Positions 40,128-48,681 of a stretch of 50,271 bases of DNA are shown piece after piece. The position numbers and the translations under genes are program-made. The notes below the pieces were generated by a model, which was not told the DNA's origin, made no database searches, and saw only the letters and a list, made by a program, of their open reading frames with translations. The first letter of the stretch is position 1. Every line of letters begins with the position of its first letter. This DNA is from an uncultured Chloroflexota bacterium (lineage in GTDB: Bacteria; Chloroflexota; Chloroflexia; Thermomicrobiales; UBA6265): NCBI GenBank assembly GCA_937901745.1, contig CALGSZ010000074.1, positions 1 to 50,271 of the forward strand. The letters run 5' to 3'.

Positions 40128-42824
40128 GTGACCCAATCATTGAGGACGACGATACCGTTCAAGGAGGCAGCAGACGGGGCTTCCGGCGTTGCCCCACAGG
40201 ACGGGGACGAGATTCGACCTCGTCGTCGCCTGGGTTCCTGGGTCGGCGCATCCCCCGCCTCGCTCCCCGTGGGCGCGAATGGTGATGGGCCGACCGTGCC
40301 GCTGGCACGAAATGACGATGCGAGCGCGACGATCGATCTCGCTCGTCCGGCTGCTCCGGCCTCTCCCGCGGATGCGACCATCCCATTCGCGGGTCCGGCC
40401 ACCGAATCGGAGGCGGCCAGCGCCGGCGCTGCCACCGTCGTGCTCGGCGAACCGCGAACGACCGACCTGCCCGGTGCTCCGTCCAATGGTACGGCGGATC
40501 TGGCCCCATCTCCGAGTGCGCCGACCGTCGAAATCGAGCAATCAACGGCCGACTTGGCGGTCAGCGCGGAAACAACGAGACCGATTGGCACCGCTGAGCT
40601 GAGCGGCGATCAGAAGCTCGAGCGGCTCCGCCAGCGGGTCGAGGCAAATCCGCACGACTCGGATGCCCTGTTCGCGCTCGCGGTCGAGCTGCACCGCCAA
40701 GGCCATCGCTCACAGGCGCGGGAAGCGCTGACGCGTCTCGGCGCCCTATATCAGGAGCGCGGCCAACACGCCCAGGCCGCGCGGATTCTGGGCATGCTGA
40801 GCATGCCGAAGACGGGCGAAATTCGGACGCAGGACTTGCCACCTCGGCCGGAGATTCCGGCGCCGACCGTTCCGCTGGGCAATACGACCGATCGGCTCAC
40901 CGGAGCAACGACGAAGCTGTCTCGGGACACGGCCGTGATGGGTCGGGTTCCGCGCGGCGTGACAAAGACGCTGCCAGTTGCACCATTGCCGACCTTCCCG
41001 CCGGAATCCCTCGCGTTCACGATTCCGCTCCCCGGCGAGGAAGAGCTTCCGGCCGAGGTGCGTGAGCTGATCAACGAATCCGCTGAGGATCTGCGGAAAG
41101 GGAAGCTGCAAGCCGCGCACGACCTTTGCCTGTATGCGCTGCAGCTCGCTCCAGATTTCGTCCCTCTCTTCCTTCGCATTTCCGAGATCTACACGGCTCA
41201 GCGGCTGACCCGGCGCGCGCGGACCCAAGCGGAAACGCTGCTGCGCCTAGCTGAGACGAGCGGAGATCAGCGCTACCTCTGGATGATCTACCGCGTCCTG
41301 CTCCACACGTCGGAGAACGATCTCACGAGCCTGCGACGACTGGTGGAGCTGCTGATCGAGGCTGGTCAGACCGATCTCGCCTCGTTCTATGCGTCGAAGC
41401 TGATCCAGCTCCTTGATGCGGAGGGTTTGGCCGAGGAGGCGCTGGGCTACTCCGTGCGGCTCTGCCGGCTCATCCCTGGAGATACGCGGGCGGCGCTCGA
41501 AAACGTCATCCTCCTCCTGCGCAGTGGCGACCGGGGTGCGGCCGTTGACCGCTGGGAGGCGGCCGTCGCGGCCGGGGCTGACGCCAAGATCGCCAAGGCC
41601 TCGATGGCCCCGATCATGACGGAGATCAACGAGGACGACCACTGGCGGCTGCTGGCCGACGCGCTGCCGGAGGTACGGGAGCACAAGCGCCGCGAGATCG
41701 TCGAGGCCTACGCGCGTACGGCGGCGGTCTTGCCGCCTTCCGCTTGCCATCTCGCCGGGCACGGGCTTCTCCTCGCCGCCATCGGCGATGCGTCGGCGCG
41801 CGACCAGCTCGCTGGAGCCGCCGGCGACCGATCCGGGAGCCCGATGGCTCGCGCCGCGGCCTCACTCGCCCTGGCAAGTCTCAACAAAGATTCCGGCATG
41901 GTCGACGAATACGTGGCGGCGCTTCGAACTGCGGTCCAGCTCATCGGGGATTCCCAAGTTGCCTCGCATTCCGCCTGGCAGGGTCTCCTCGGGTACGTTC
42001 CGCGCTTCGAAGATGTGAGCCTGGAGCTCGGCGACGCGCTCCTCTCTCGCAATGACGCCGCGGGCGCTGTGGATGTTCTCAAGGCCGCGCATGAGCGGAG
42101 CCGGCGGCATGGACCGCTTTGCGAGAAGCTGGCCGACGCCTACTTCCGGATCGGTCAGCTTGGTTCAGCGCTCACCGTCCTCGACGAGCTCGCGGTGCAC
42201 TACCGCAATACCGGCCAGTTGGAGGCAATGGCGCGCGTCCTCCGGCACATGTCACAACTGGCGCCGAACAACATCAAGGTCAAGTCGCGCCTGATCGATG
42301 CCTATCTCCAGCGCGGGTTCGTGGCGGAGGCGCGGGCCGAGCTGATCCAGCGCGCCGACCTTGAGGAGCGATCCGGACTCATCAAGGACGCGGTGACCAG
42401 CCTGCAGCGCGCGGCGGATCTGAGCTGGACGATGGGCCTGGCGGAGGAGACGTTCGACCTTTACCAGCGGATGATCCAGCTCAACCCGAACGACATCGGG
42501 CTGCGCCACCAGTTGGTCAATCTCTATCTGCAGATGGGTCGGGTGGAGGAGGCCGCGAAGCATCAACGCGCGGTCGTCGATCTGGCTCTGGCTCACCACG
42601 GCAAGCACGAGGCGATTGCCGCGCTGCACCAGGTCATTGGACTTACGCCGGATGATACGAACGCCTACTACCAGCTCGGTGAGCTGCTTAGCTCGATTGG
42701 TGAGTACGCGCAAGCTGAAAAGGTCTACAAGCGACTCGCGCTCATTAATCCTGCGGATCCGATCGCGCAAGCGAAGGCGACAGCCATGGCGGCGTTGCGG
42801 GAGGGTCAGCTCGCAAACGGATAA
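40128..42824 (+). CDS. Large TPR-repeat protein with motif-rich disordered N-terminus
   Basis: An 898-residue protein. The first 310 residues are Pro/Ala/Thr-rich with recurring Thr-[Ile/Val]-Pro-[Phe/Leu] motifs (8-11, 56-59, 84-87, 247-250, 298-301) and related Thr-Ile/Val-x-Leu/Ile motifs (68, 103, 133), interrupted by one helical segment at 163-225. From about 310 to 890 it is built of tetratricopeptide-type helix pairs (for example AEARAELIQRADLEERSGLI, then LGELLSSIGEYAQAEKVYKR). No signal peptide, membrane helix or enzyme motif is seen. GTG 40128 has GGAGG seven bases upstream. A scaffold role is likely; partners are unknown. It precedes cdaA by 77 nt but cdaA has its own promoter. Confidence 0.85.
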   Translation: MTQSLRTTIPFKEAADGASGVAPQDGDEIRPRRRLGSWVGASPASLPVGANGDGPTVPLARNDDASATIDLARPAAPASPADATIPFAGPATESEAASAGAATVVLGEPRTTDLPGAPSNGTADLAPSPSAPTVEIEQSTADLAVSAETTRPIGTAELSGDQKLERLRQRVEANPHDSDALFALAVELHRQGHRSQAREALTRLGALYQERGQHAQAARILGMLSMPKTGEIRTQDLPPRPEIPAPTVPLGNTTDRLTGATTKLSRDTAVMGRVPRGVTKTLPVAPLPTFPPESLAFTIPLPGEEELPAEVRELINESAEDLRKGKLQAAHDLCLYALQLAPDFVPLFLRISEIYTAQRLTRRARTQAETLLRLAETSGDQRYLWMIYRVLLHTSENDLTSLRRLVELLIEAGQTDLASFYASKLIQLLDAEGLAEEALGYSVRLCRLIPGDTRAALENVILLLRSGDRGAAVDRWEAAVAAGADAKIAKASMAPIMTEINEDDHWRLLADALPEVREHKRREIVEAYARTAAVLPPSACHLAGHGLLLAAIGDASARDQLAGAAGDRSGSPMARAAASLALASLNKDSGMVDEYVAALRTAVQLIGDSQVASHSAWQGLLGYVPRFEDVSLELGDALLSRNDAAGAVDVLKAAHERSRRHGPLCEKLADAYFRIGQLGSALTVLDELAVHYRNTGQLEAMARVLRHMSQLAPNNIKVKSRLIDAYLQRGFVAEARAELIQRADLEERSGLIKDAVTSLQRAADLSWTMGLAEETFDLYQRMIQLNPNDIGLRHQLVNLYLQMGRVEEAAKHQRAVVDLALAHHGKHEAIAALHQVIGLTPDDTNAYYQLGELLSSIGEYAQAEKVYKRLALINPADPIAQAKATAMAALREGQLANG

Positions 42825-42850
42825 GCCACCGTCCGCGGCTCCGATTGGGG

Positions 42851-42859
42851 TGGTAGAAT
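42851..42859 (+). promoter_or_regulatory. Extended -10 promoter of cdaA-cdaR
   Basis: TGGTAGAAT: a TAGAAT hexamer with TG one base upstream, 42 nt before the cdaA start. There is no clear -35, as is usual for extended -10 promoters. Confidence 0.5.
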
Positions 42860-42901
42860 CGGGGGAGATACGATGACGATGCGCGCCGCACCGGTGGACC
42901 A

Positions 42902-43813
42902 ATGCCTGAATTTGGCTGGCTTCTCTCCCGGCTGGGTAACCTCCGGGCGATACTTGACATTCTTGCCGTTACGATCATCATCTTCTGGCTGCTGTGGGTT
43001 ATCCAGGGAACTCGCGCCACCCAGCTAATTCGCGGCGTCATCATCTTCCTTGCCCTCGGCTACTTTCTCGCGACGGCGCTTGACCTATCCACGCTGAACT
43101 GGATTCTTTCCAAAACCTGGCCAGCCCTTATCGTCGCGATCCCTGTCATATTTCAGCCGGAACTTCGCAGGGCGCTTGAGCAACTCGGCCACACCGGGTC
43201 GTGGCTGCGCACGAGCTTTCCCGCCGGAAGCGACGTCGAGGTGATGGAGCGGACCGTCGATGAAGTGGTCCGCGCGGCCGCTCAATTGGCCCGGCAGCGA
43301 TACGGCGCTCTGATCGTGATCGAGCGCGAGACTGGGCTCCAGGACTACGCGGACCGGGGCGTCCCGATCGACGCTTATGTGACGCGGCAGCTGCTGATCA
43401 ACATCTTCTATCCGAATTCTCCGCTCCATGACGCCGCGGTGATCATTCGCGGCGACCGGATCGTCGCGGCCAGCGTCGTGCTCCCGCTGACCGACAACGT
43501 TTCGGCGACCGGCCAACTGGGGACGCGCCACCGCGCCGCCATCGGTGTGACCGAGGACTCCGATGCGCTGGCTATCGTCGTCTCGGAGGAGACGGGGCAG
43601 ATCGCGATCGCGCATAACGGCCGACTCATCCGCAATCTCGACCAAGACCGGCTGCGCCGCGTGCTGCGGACCCTGCTCCGCCTCGATCGGCCGGCAGGGA
43701 GAGCCGCGGGCGCGAACGGCCGTCTCCATCTCCCGGGTCGCGGGACGTTGCTAACGCGCCGGTCCACCGTGGTACGGCGACGCGACACCGAGCCGTCCAA
43801 GACAGGCAGTTAG
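42902..43813 (+). CDS. cdaA: Membrane diadenylate cyclase CdaA, with DAA in place of DGA
   Basis: Enzyme condensing two ATP into the second messenger cyclic di-AMP; 303 residues. Three transmembrane helices fill the first 85 residues (DILAVTIIIFWLLWVI, RGVIIFLALGYFLATAL, PALIVAIPVIF). The DAC domain follows with QPELRRALEQLG, YGALIVIERETGL, LLINIFYPNSPLHDAAVIIR and the nucleotide-binding RHR motif (209-211, GTRHRAAIG). The catalytic motif, normally Asp-Gly-Ala, reads Asp177-Ala178-Ala179; the metal-binding Asp is kept. An Arg-rich tail of about 40 residues follows. The regulator cdaR is next, 7 nt downstream, as in other bacteria, but glmM does not follow. Confidence 0.92.
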   Translation: MPEFGWLLSRLGNLRAILDILAVTIIIFWLLWVIQGTRATQLIRGVIIFLALGYFLATALDLSTLNWILSKTWPALIVAIPVIFQPELRRALEQLGHTGSWLRTSFPAGSDVEVMERTVDEVVRAAAQLARQRYGALIVIERETGLQDYADRGVPIDAYVTRQLLINIFYPNSPLHDAAVIIRGDRIVAASVVLPLTDNVSATGQLGTRHRAAIGVTEDSDALAIVVSEETGQIAIAHNGRLIRNLDQDRLRRVLRTLLRLDRPAGRAAGANGRLHLPGRGTLLTRRSTVVRRRDTEPSKTGS

Positions 43814-43819
43814 GCGACG

Positions 43820-45136
43820 ATGGCGACCTTCGAGTGGTTGCGGACCCGCGTATCGTCGACGGATGTCGTTCGCTTGATCGCGTCGTTGGTCCTGGCGCTG
43901 CTCCTATGGGGGTGGGTCTCGGTTCAACAGGACCCAGAGACGTCGCGAGTCTTCCCGAACATCCCGATCGTCGTCGACGAACTGCCCGACGGTCTGGTCG
44001 TCGTCAGCGCGGTGCCAGATGCGACCGTTACCGTGACCGGTCCTCGGTCCGTCGTCTCCGACATCTCGATCGACGAGATTTCCGCAAAGCTCGATCTGAG
44101 TGAGGTGGATGGGCCGGGAACATACAACGTGCGCGTCGAGGTAGACACCCCGCCCGGTCTCTTCAGCCGGCGGGTGACGCCTTCGCGGGTGGAGATCCAC
44201 GTCGAGCAGTCAGTCACCCAGGAGTTCGTTCTGGCCATTCAGATTGAAGGCGAGACCGACGCAACGAGAAGGGTCGGCGAGGTCACGCCGGCGGTCACTC
44301 AGGTCACGGTCCGAGGGCCAGAGTCGGCGGTCGCCCGCGTTGAGCGCGTGGTGCTGCCGATCGACATTGGCGACCGGATGGCCGACTTCTCGGCCATCTT
44401 CACGCCGGTCGCGGAAGACGATTCCGGCCAAGTGATTCCCGAGGTCTCGATCAGTCCCGCGTCGATTCGAGCCACGGTCGAGATCACGCCGCGCGGCAAG
44501 AGCGTCGCCGTTATCACACAGCTCGTTGGCACCCCCGCGCAGGGTTATGACGTGCTCGAACGCACCGTCAATCCCGCCACCGTCCAGATAGATGGTCCCC
44601 GCGAGATCCTGGACGACCTCGTCGTCGTCCGCACGGTGCCGATCGATATAGACGGCGTGTCCGATGACCTGAGTCGCCGCGTGGCGCTCGAACTGCCAGA
44701 GGGCATTCGCGTGATCGATCCGGCGGATGGGCAAGTCCAGGTCTACGTGCAGATTGGGCGGCGCGGCGTGCGGCAACCGCTGCCGGGCCAGGTGGTGACC
44801 TGGATCAACCTACAGCCCGGCCTGACTGTCGAAGTCGAGCCGCGCGAGGTGACGGTGATCGTTGTCGCGTCCGCGGAGGTACTCGCGAATCTGACGGTTG
44901 AGGATGTGAGGATTCAGGTGGATTTGGCGGGCCTAGGTCCAGGAGAGTATCAGCTACGTCCGACCGTGTCTCTCCCGCCCAACGTCCAATGGGTCCGTAC
45001 CGAGCCTGAATTCGTGGAGGTAACGATCCGGTCAGGCGCCGGAACAGCGACTCCCGAGTCGTCGCCGGCGCCATCTCCGGCGGCGGCGCGCATCGCGGCA
45101 ACGCCGAATGCCAGAATGCCATCGCCAGAGCCATGA
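43820..45136 (+). CDS. cdaR: YbbR-domain protein, CdaR-type regulator of CdaA
   Basis: A 438-residue protein with one N-terminal transmembrane helix (RLIASLVLALLLWGWVSVQ, 18-36) and a large extracytoplasmic part made of four YbbR-like beta-rich repeats. The repeats are recognisable by PDATVTVTGPRSVV, TQVTVRGPESAVARVE and ATVQIDGPREILDD with following strands. The tail is Pro/Ser/Ala-rich. In Firmicutes CdaR binds CdaA and modulates c-di-AMP production; the 7-nt spacing here supports the same partnership. The gene ends within a stem-loop shared with the convergent ANTAR regulator gene. Confidence 0.9.
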   Translation: MATFEWLRTRVSSTDVVRLIASLVLALLLWGWVSVQQDPETSRVFPNIPIVVDELPDGLVVVSAVPDATVTVTGPRSVVSDISIDEISAKLDLSEVDGPGTYNVRVEVDTPPGLFSRRVTPSRVEIHVEQSVTQEFVLAIQIEGETDATRRVGEVTPAVTQVTVRGPESAVARVERVVLPIDIGDRMADFSAIFTPVAEDDSGQVIPEVSISPASIRATVEITPRGKSVAVITQLVGTPAQGYDVLERTVNPATVQIDGPREILDDLVVVRTVPIDIDGVSDDLSRRVALELPEGIRVIDPADGQVQVYVQIGRRGVRQPLPGQVVTWINLQPGLTVEVEPREVTVIVVASAEVLANLTVEDVRIQVDLAGLGPGEYQLRPTVSLPPNVQWVRTEPEFVEVTIRSGAGTATPESSPAPSPAAARIAATPNARMPSPEP

Positions 45137-45148
45137 GCCCTGGCGATG
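45120..45148. terminator. Bidirectional terminator overlapping the cdaR stop codon
   Basis: CATCGCCAG pairs with CTGGCGATG (9 bp, 11-nt loop). The cdaR stop codon is in the loop, and the convergent gene ends 22 nt beyond. Confidence 0.6.
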
Positions 45149-45169
45149 AGGAATTTGCTCGATTAGTGG

Positions 45170-45820
45170 TTACTTCGCGCTTGCGGACGCGGTTGGCGGC
45201 TGCGAGCTGGAGGAGCCGATCTCCATCTCGTGCGTGAGGAGAATCGCCTCGGCGACCTCACGCATCGACTTGCGGGTGTCCATGCTCGTCTTGCGGATCC
45301 GGTGGAACGCCTCGGACTCCCGCAGGCCATGGACCTCCATCAAGACGCCCTTCGCCCGCTCGATGATCTTGCGCGACTCGAGCGCCTCTCTCAGGTCGCC
45401 GACCTCGCGCTCGAGGGCCTGAAACTCCTCGAACCGGGTGAGGGACAGCTCGATGACCGGCATCAGTTCGGCTTCGCGGAACGGCTTGACGATGTAGCCG
45501 ACGACCCCGGCCTCTTTCGCGCGCTCTACCAGCGCCTGATCTGAGTACGCGGTCAGGAGCACCACCGGCGCGATCCGCTCGCGGGTAAGCTGCTCCGCGG
45601 CGGTGATGCCGTCCACGTCCGGCATCTTGATATCCATGATCACCAGGTCCGGGCGCAGCTTTCGCGCCAGGTCGAGCGCAGTCTGGCCATCGCCCGCCTC
45701 GGCGATCACGTCATAGCCAAGGTGCGTCAGCATTTCTCGCAGGTCTAGCCGAATCAATGACTCGTCATCTGCGATGATGACCCGCGGTGGATTGCGGCGA
45801 GTGGAGGCTTGCGATTTCAT
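45170..45820 (-). CDS. ANTAR-domain response regulator (transcription antiterminator type)
   Basis: A 216-residue two-component regulator that acts on RNA. The receiver domain has the acidic pair (ADDE, 17-20), phosphoacceptor Asp63 (IMDIKMP), Thr90 and Lys112. A coiled linker and an ANTAR domain at about 136-194 follow (LESRKIIERAKGVLMEVHGL, then AFHRIRKTSMDTRKSMREVA). ANTAR proteins bind paired hexanucleotide hairpins in leader RNA and prevent termination. A Ser-rich tail ends the protein. No histidine kinase is adjacent, so its kinase and RNA targets must lie elsewhere. It is similar to regulators of nitrogen or ethanolamine use, but no target can be assigned here. Confidence 0.93.
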   Translation of the reverse strand: MKSQASTRRNPPRVIIADDESLIRLDLREMLTHLGYDVIAEAGDGQTALDLARKLRPDLVIMDIKMPDVDGITAAEQLTRERIAPVVLLTAYSDQALVERAKEAGVVGYIVKPFREAELMPVIELSLTRFEEFQALEREVGDLREALESRKIIERAKGVLMEVHGLRESEAFHRIRKTSMDTRKSMREVAEAILLTHEMEIGSSSSQPPTASASAK

Positions 45821-45923
45821 CGGTGTCCTGATCCGGGCACGAGGTATGCGCTCGGCACGATCGCCTCACAGTTGACCGCGGCGATCGTGCCGCTGCGCTG
45901 ACGTCGCTCCATGCAAGAGAGTG

Positions 45924-45999
<76 letters not shown>

Positions 46000-46054
46000 C
46001 GGCGAAGATTATAGCATGTCGCGACGCAGTGTTCCGCATGTTTCGTGGGAAACA

Positions 46055-46096
46055 GTGACCAGGGAAACGGCGCGATTGCGCGGTCTCCCTGGTCAC
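46055..46096 (-). terminator. Terminator of the rplJ-rplL transcript
   Basis: On the minus strand GTGACCAGGGA starts a stem of up to 19 bp with two mismatches, followed by TGTTT, located 22 nt after the rplL stop codon. A good intrinsic terminator. Confidence 0.75.
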
Positions 46097-46117
46097 CGTG
46101 GCCCCACGTGATGAGCG

Positions 46118-46510
46118 CTACTTGATCTCGACCTTGGCGCCAGCCTCTTCCAGCTTGGCCTTGGCAGCCTGGGCCTCCTCCTTGGAGACGCCCTCCTTGA
46201 CCGGCTTCGGAGCAGCCTCGACCAGGTCCTTGGCCTCCTTCAGGCCGAGGCTGGTCAGCTCGCGGACCGCCTTGATGACCTGGATCTTGTTCGCGCCAAC
46301 GTCGGTCAGAACGACGTCGAACTCGCTCTTCTCCTCCTCGGCCTCGGCGGCGGCAGCGCCACCACCAGCCGCGGCGGCAACCGGAACCGCGCCAACCGCA
46401 ACCGGCGCGGCGGCGGAAACGCCCCAGCGCTCCTCGAGCTCCTTGACAAGTTCGTTCAGCTCGAGGACGGTCATCTTTTCGAGCGCCTCAATCAGCTGAG
46501 CCTTATCCAT
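46118..46510 (-). CDS. rplL: 50S ribosomal protein L7/L12
   Basis: Ribosomal stalk protein of 130 residues that recruits translation factors. The N-terminal dimerisation helices (MDKAQLIEALEKMTVLELNE), the Ala/Gly/Pro-rich hinge (about 45-70) and the C-terminal factor-binding domain (EFDVVLTDVGANKIQVIKAV, then LGLKEAKDLVEAAP) are complete. The start at 46510 is fixed by GAGGAGG in front of ATG; an upstream in-frame ATG at 46543 would add an unrelated leader. It is the last gene of the rplJ-rplL unit, 74 nt after rplJ. Confidence 0.96.
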   Translation of the reverse strand: MDKAQLIEALEKMTVLELNELVKELEERWGVSAAAPVAVGAVPVAAAAGGGAAAAEAEEEKSEFDVVLTDVGANKIQVIKAVRELTSLGLKEAKDLVEAAPKPVKEGVSKEEAQAAKAKLEEAGAKVEIK

Positions 46511-46583
46511 ATGTTCCTCCTCAGTTCCGTGTGCCCGCGCCAAGCGAACACGTCAACTCCAGTGAACTCGTCGGTTCCGACGG

Positions 46584-47126
46584 CTAATCCGCGGCCATCG
46601 CCTCGCTGCCGCCGCCAAGCTTCTCGGCGCGGGCGTTGAGCAGGTAGGCCACCGAGCGGCTCGGCCCGCTGAGAACACCCAGCGTGCGCGCCATCGGCGA
46701 CGCCAGCATCCCGAGCAACCGCGCCTGCAGCACCTCGCGCGGAGGCAGCGTCGACAGCGCTTCGACGTCTGACGACCGGATGATCTGCGTCCCGAGTATG
46801 GCCGCCTTGATCGTCAGGATGCGCGACGTCCGCGCGAAATCGATGATGGCCTTCGAGGCCCCCACGACGTCGTCATGGACGAACGCGATGGCTAGCGGCC
46901 CTTCCAGGTACTGATCCAGCCCGGAAATGCCAACTCGATCGGCCGCGATCTTCGTCAGCGTGTTCTTCGCGACGTGGAATTCGGCGCCGAAGGGACGCAG
47001 CGTCCGCCGCAGGTTCTGGAGATCCGCGACGTTCAGACCTCGGTAATCGGTCAAGATAGCCAGCTGTGCGCGGGAGAGCTGGTCCGCCAAGGAATCGATC
47101 GTTCGAGCCTTTTCTGCTGTGGGCAT
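46584..47126 (-). CDS. rplJ: 50S ribosomal protein L10
   Basis: Stalk-base protein of 180 residues that anchors L7/L12 dimers. Typical blocks are LAILTDYRGLNVADLQNLRR, FHVAKNTLTKIA and EGPLAIAFVHDD. The C-terminal helix binding L12 (about 130-175) is present. AAAGGAGGTGA seven bases before the ATG is the strongest ribosome-binding site of the window. Upstream lie an L10-type leader and an attenuator hairpin, so expression is autogenously controlled by the L10(L12) complex, as established in other bacteria. Confidence 0.96.
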   Translation of the reverse strand: MPTAEKARTIDSLADQLSRAQLAILTDYRGLNVADLQNLRRTLRPFGAEFHVAKNTLTKIAADRVGISGLDQYLEGPLAIAFVHDDVVGASKAIIDFARTSRILTIKAAILGTQIIRSSDVEALSTLPPREVLQARLLGMLASPMARTLGVLSGPSRSVAYLLNARAEKLGGGSEAMAAD

Positions 47127-47191
47127 CGTCTCACCTCCTTTCTTCAGACGAGGTCCGGCTCAGGACCCGAAAAGTGACGCTCATCGCCGCA

Positions 47192-47234
47192 GAAAAACAC
47201 TTGCGCCTCGGGCCGAGGAGGGACCCGAGGCGCA
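47192..47234 (-). terminator. Attenuator hairpin in the rplJ leader
   Basis: On the minus strand TGCGCCTCGGG pairs with CCCGAGGCGCA (11 bp), followed by AGTGTTTTTC: an intrinsic terminator inside the leader, 66 nt before the rplJ start. It fits premature termination control of the stalk-protein genes. Confidence 0.75.
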
Positions 47235-47269
47235 GCAAAACACGGCTTTTGTGGCACGTGATCGCGATC

Positions 47270-47330
47270 CTCGGCCTCGGTCGGACATTAAGCGGCGAAC
47301 CGCCCCGACTGTCTTCGGCCTCGAGTGCTA
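47270..47330 (-). ncRNA. L10 (rplJ) leader autoregulatory RNA
   Basis: The minus strand reads CCGAAGACAGTCGGGG (47318-47303), a short hairpin, then TTAATGTCCGACCGAGG, ending at 47275. The paired CCG-AAGACAG / TCCGACCGAGG pattern is that of the conserved L10 leader bound by the L10-L12 complex. An attenuator follows. Confidence 0.8.
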
Positions 47331-47364
47331 GGTTGTGCGTCGTTTGACGGTTTCGTTCCCTCCG

Positions 47365-48090
47365 CTACGCGGCAGCGCTCGCCGCGTTCGCGACCGTCTG
47401 AGCGACGTTCAGCGGAATGCCTGGCGACATGGTCGTCGATAGCGTCAGCGACCGGCAGTAAACGCCCTTGGCAGCCGCTGGCTTGGCGCGCATCAGCGCA
47501 TCGACGAAAGCATACAGGTTTTCTAGAAGTTGGGCATCCTCGAAGCTGCGCTTGCCAATAACCGTGTGGACGATGCCGAGCCGGTCATTCCGGAACTCGA
47601 CGCGACCACCCTTCAGCTCGCGCAACACGCCTGGCAGATCCTCTGGGTTCCGCACGACAGTGCCGGAGCGCGGGTTCGGCATCAAGCCGCGCCGGCCGAG
47701 GATGCGGCCGAGTCCACCGACCTTGCCCATTTGGTCGGCCATCGCCACGGCGGCGTCGAATTCGAGCCATCCGTCCTGGATCTGCTTCACCAGGTCGTCC
47801 GAGCCGACGTAGTCGGCGCCGGCATCGCGCGCGATCCGCTCCGCCTCGCCTTGCGCGAAGACCAGGACTCGCACCTGCTTGCCCGTGCCGTGCGGCAGAA
47901 TGACGTTCGACCGGACGGTCTGGTCTGCCTGCCGTGGATCGATTCCGAGCCGCGCGTGGACCTCGACCGACTCATCGAAGTTGGCGAAGGAGATCTCCTT
48001 CAGGAGCGGCACCGCCTCCTCGGGCAAATAGAGACGGCCCTGCTCAACCTTCTGAACAGCGGTCAGATACTTCTTTCCGTGCTTCGGCAT
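47365..48090 (-). CDS. rplA: 50S ribosomal protein L1
   Basis: Large-subunit protein of the L1 stalk, 241 residues. Family blocks are MPKHGKKYLTAVQKVE at the N-terminus, GTGKQVRVLVFA, LGRILGRRGLMPNPRSGTV in the middle, and the C-terminal KGVYCRSLTLSTTMSPGIPL. L1 commonly represses its own operon by binding its mRNA. The start at ATG 48090 is preceded by AGGGGTGA; the reading frame opens 15 codons earlier. It is downstream of rplK by 101 nt and upstream of the rplJ leader by about 240 nt. Confidence 0.96.
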   Translation of the reverse strand: MPKHGKKYLTAVQKVEQGRLYLPEEAVPLLKEISFANFDESVEVHARLGIDPRQADQTVRSNVILPHGTGKQVRVLVFAQGEAERIARDAGADYVGSDDLVKQIQDGWLEFDAAVAMADQMGKVGGLGRILGRRGLMPNPRSGTVVRNPEDLPGVLRELKGGRVEFRNDRLGIVHTVIGKRSFEDAQLLENLYAFVDALMRAKPAAAKGVYCRSLTLSTTMSPGIPLNVAQTVANAASAAA

Positions 48091-48191
48091 TGAATTCACC
48101 CCTGTGGTGCGACCGGAGCGTCCCGCTCCTCCCACGATCTATCCAAGAGCGGCGGCCAACGCGATTGGCGGCCGCCAACCGACCGGGCGAT

Positions 48192-48617
48192 TTAGGAAAC
48201 GATCTCGATCCCCATGCTCCGCGCGGTCCCCTCGATCTGCTTGATCGCGCCTTCGAGGTCGACCGCGTTGAGATCCTTCATCTTGAGCTCGGCGATCTCA
48301 CGCACCTGGTCGGCCGTCACCTTCCCGACCTTCTGCATGCGGGTATTGCCAGAACCCTTCTCGATTCCGGCAGCTCGGCGCAGGAGGTCGGAAGCCGGCG
48401 GCGTCTTGGTGACGAAGGTGAACGAGCGGTCCTCATAGACGGTGATCAGCACCGGGATGGTCTGACCAACCATTGAGGCGGTGCGCTCGTTGTACTCCTT
48501 GCAGAAGTTCATGATCGCCACGCCGTGCTGACCGAGCGCCGGACCAACCGGCGGCGCCGGCGTGGCCTTTCCAGCCGGAAGCTGGAGCTTCACATAGGCG
48601 CGAACGCGCTTTGCCAT
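48192..48617 (-). CDS. rplK: 50S ribosomal protein L11
   Basis: GTPase-centre ribosomal protein, 141 residues, exactly the usual length. It starts MAKRVRAYVKLQLPAGKATP and keeps PPVGPALGQHGVAIMNFCKEYN. The C-terminal rRNA-binding domain has TPPASDLLRRAAGIEKGSG and VTADQVREIAELKMKDLNA. It lies 64 nt after nusG on the minus strand, in the conserved secE-nusG-rplK-rplA order. Confidence 0.97.
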   Translation of the reverse strand: MAKRVRAYVKLQLPAGKATPAPPVGPALGQHGVAIMNFCKEYNERTASMVGQTIPVLITVYEDRSFTFVTKTPPASDLLRRAAGIEKGSGNTRMQKVGKVTADQVREIAELKMKDLNAVDLEGAIKQIEGTARSMGIEIVS

Positions 48618-48681
48618 TGATGCACCCTCCCTTCATTGCCGGCCCTGCGACCGGCAATGAGGTCCGATCGGGACCGAATAC

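Noticed and set aside
46039..46054. TGTTTCGTGGGAAACA resembles a parS partition site
   Set aside because: The outer six bases on each side match the parS palindrome, but the central CACGTG that ParB needs is replaced, and the site is part of the rplL terminator region. One degenerate copy with no parAB nearby is not enough.
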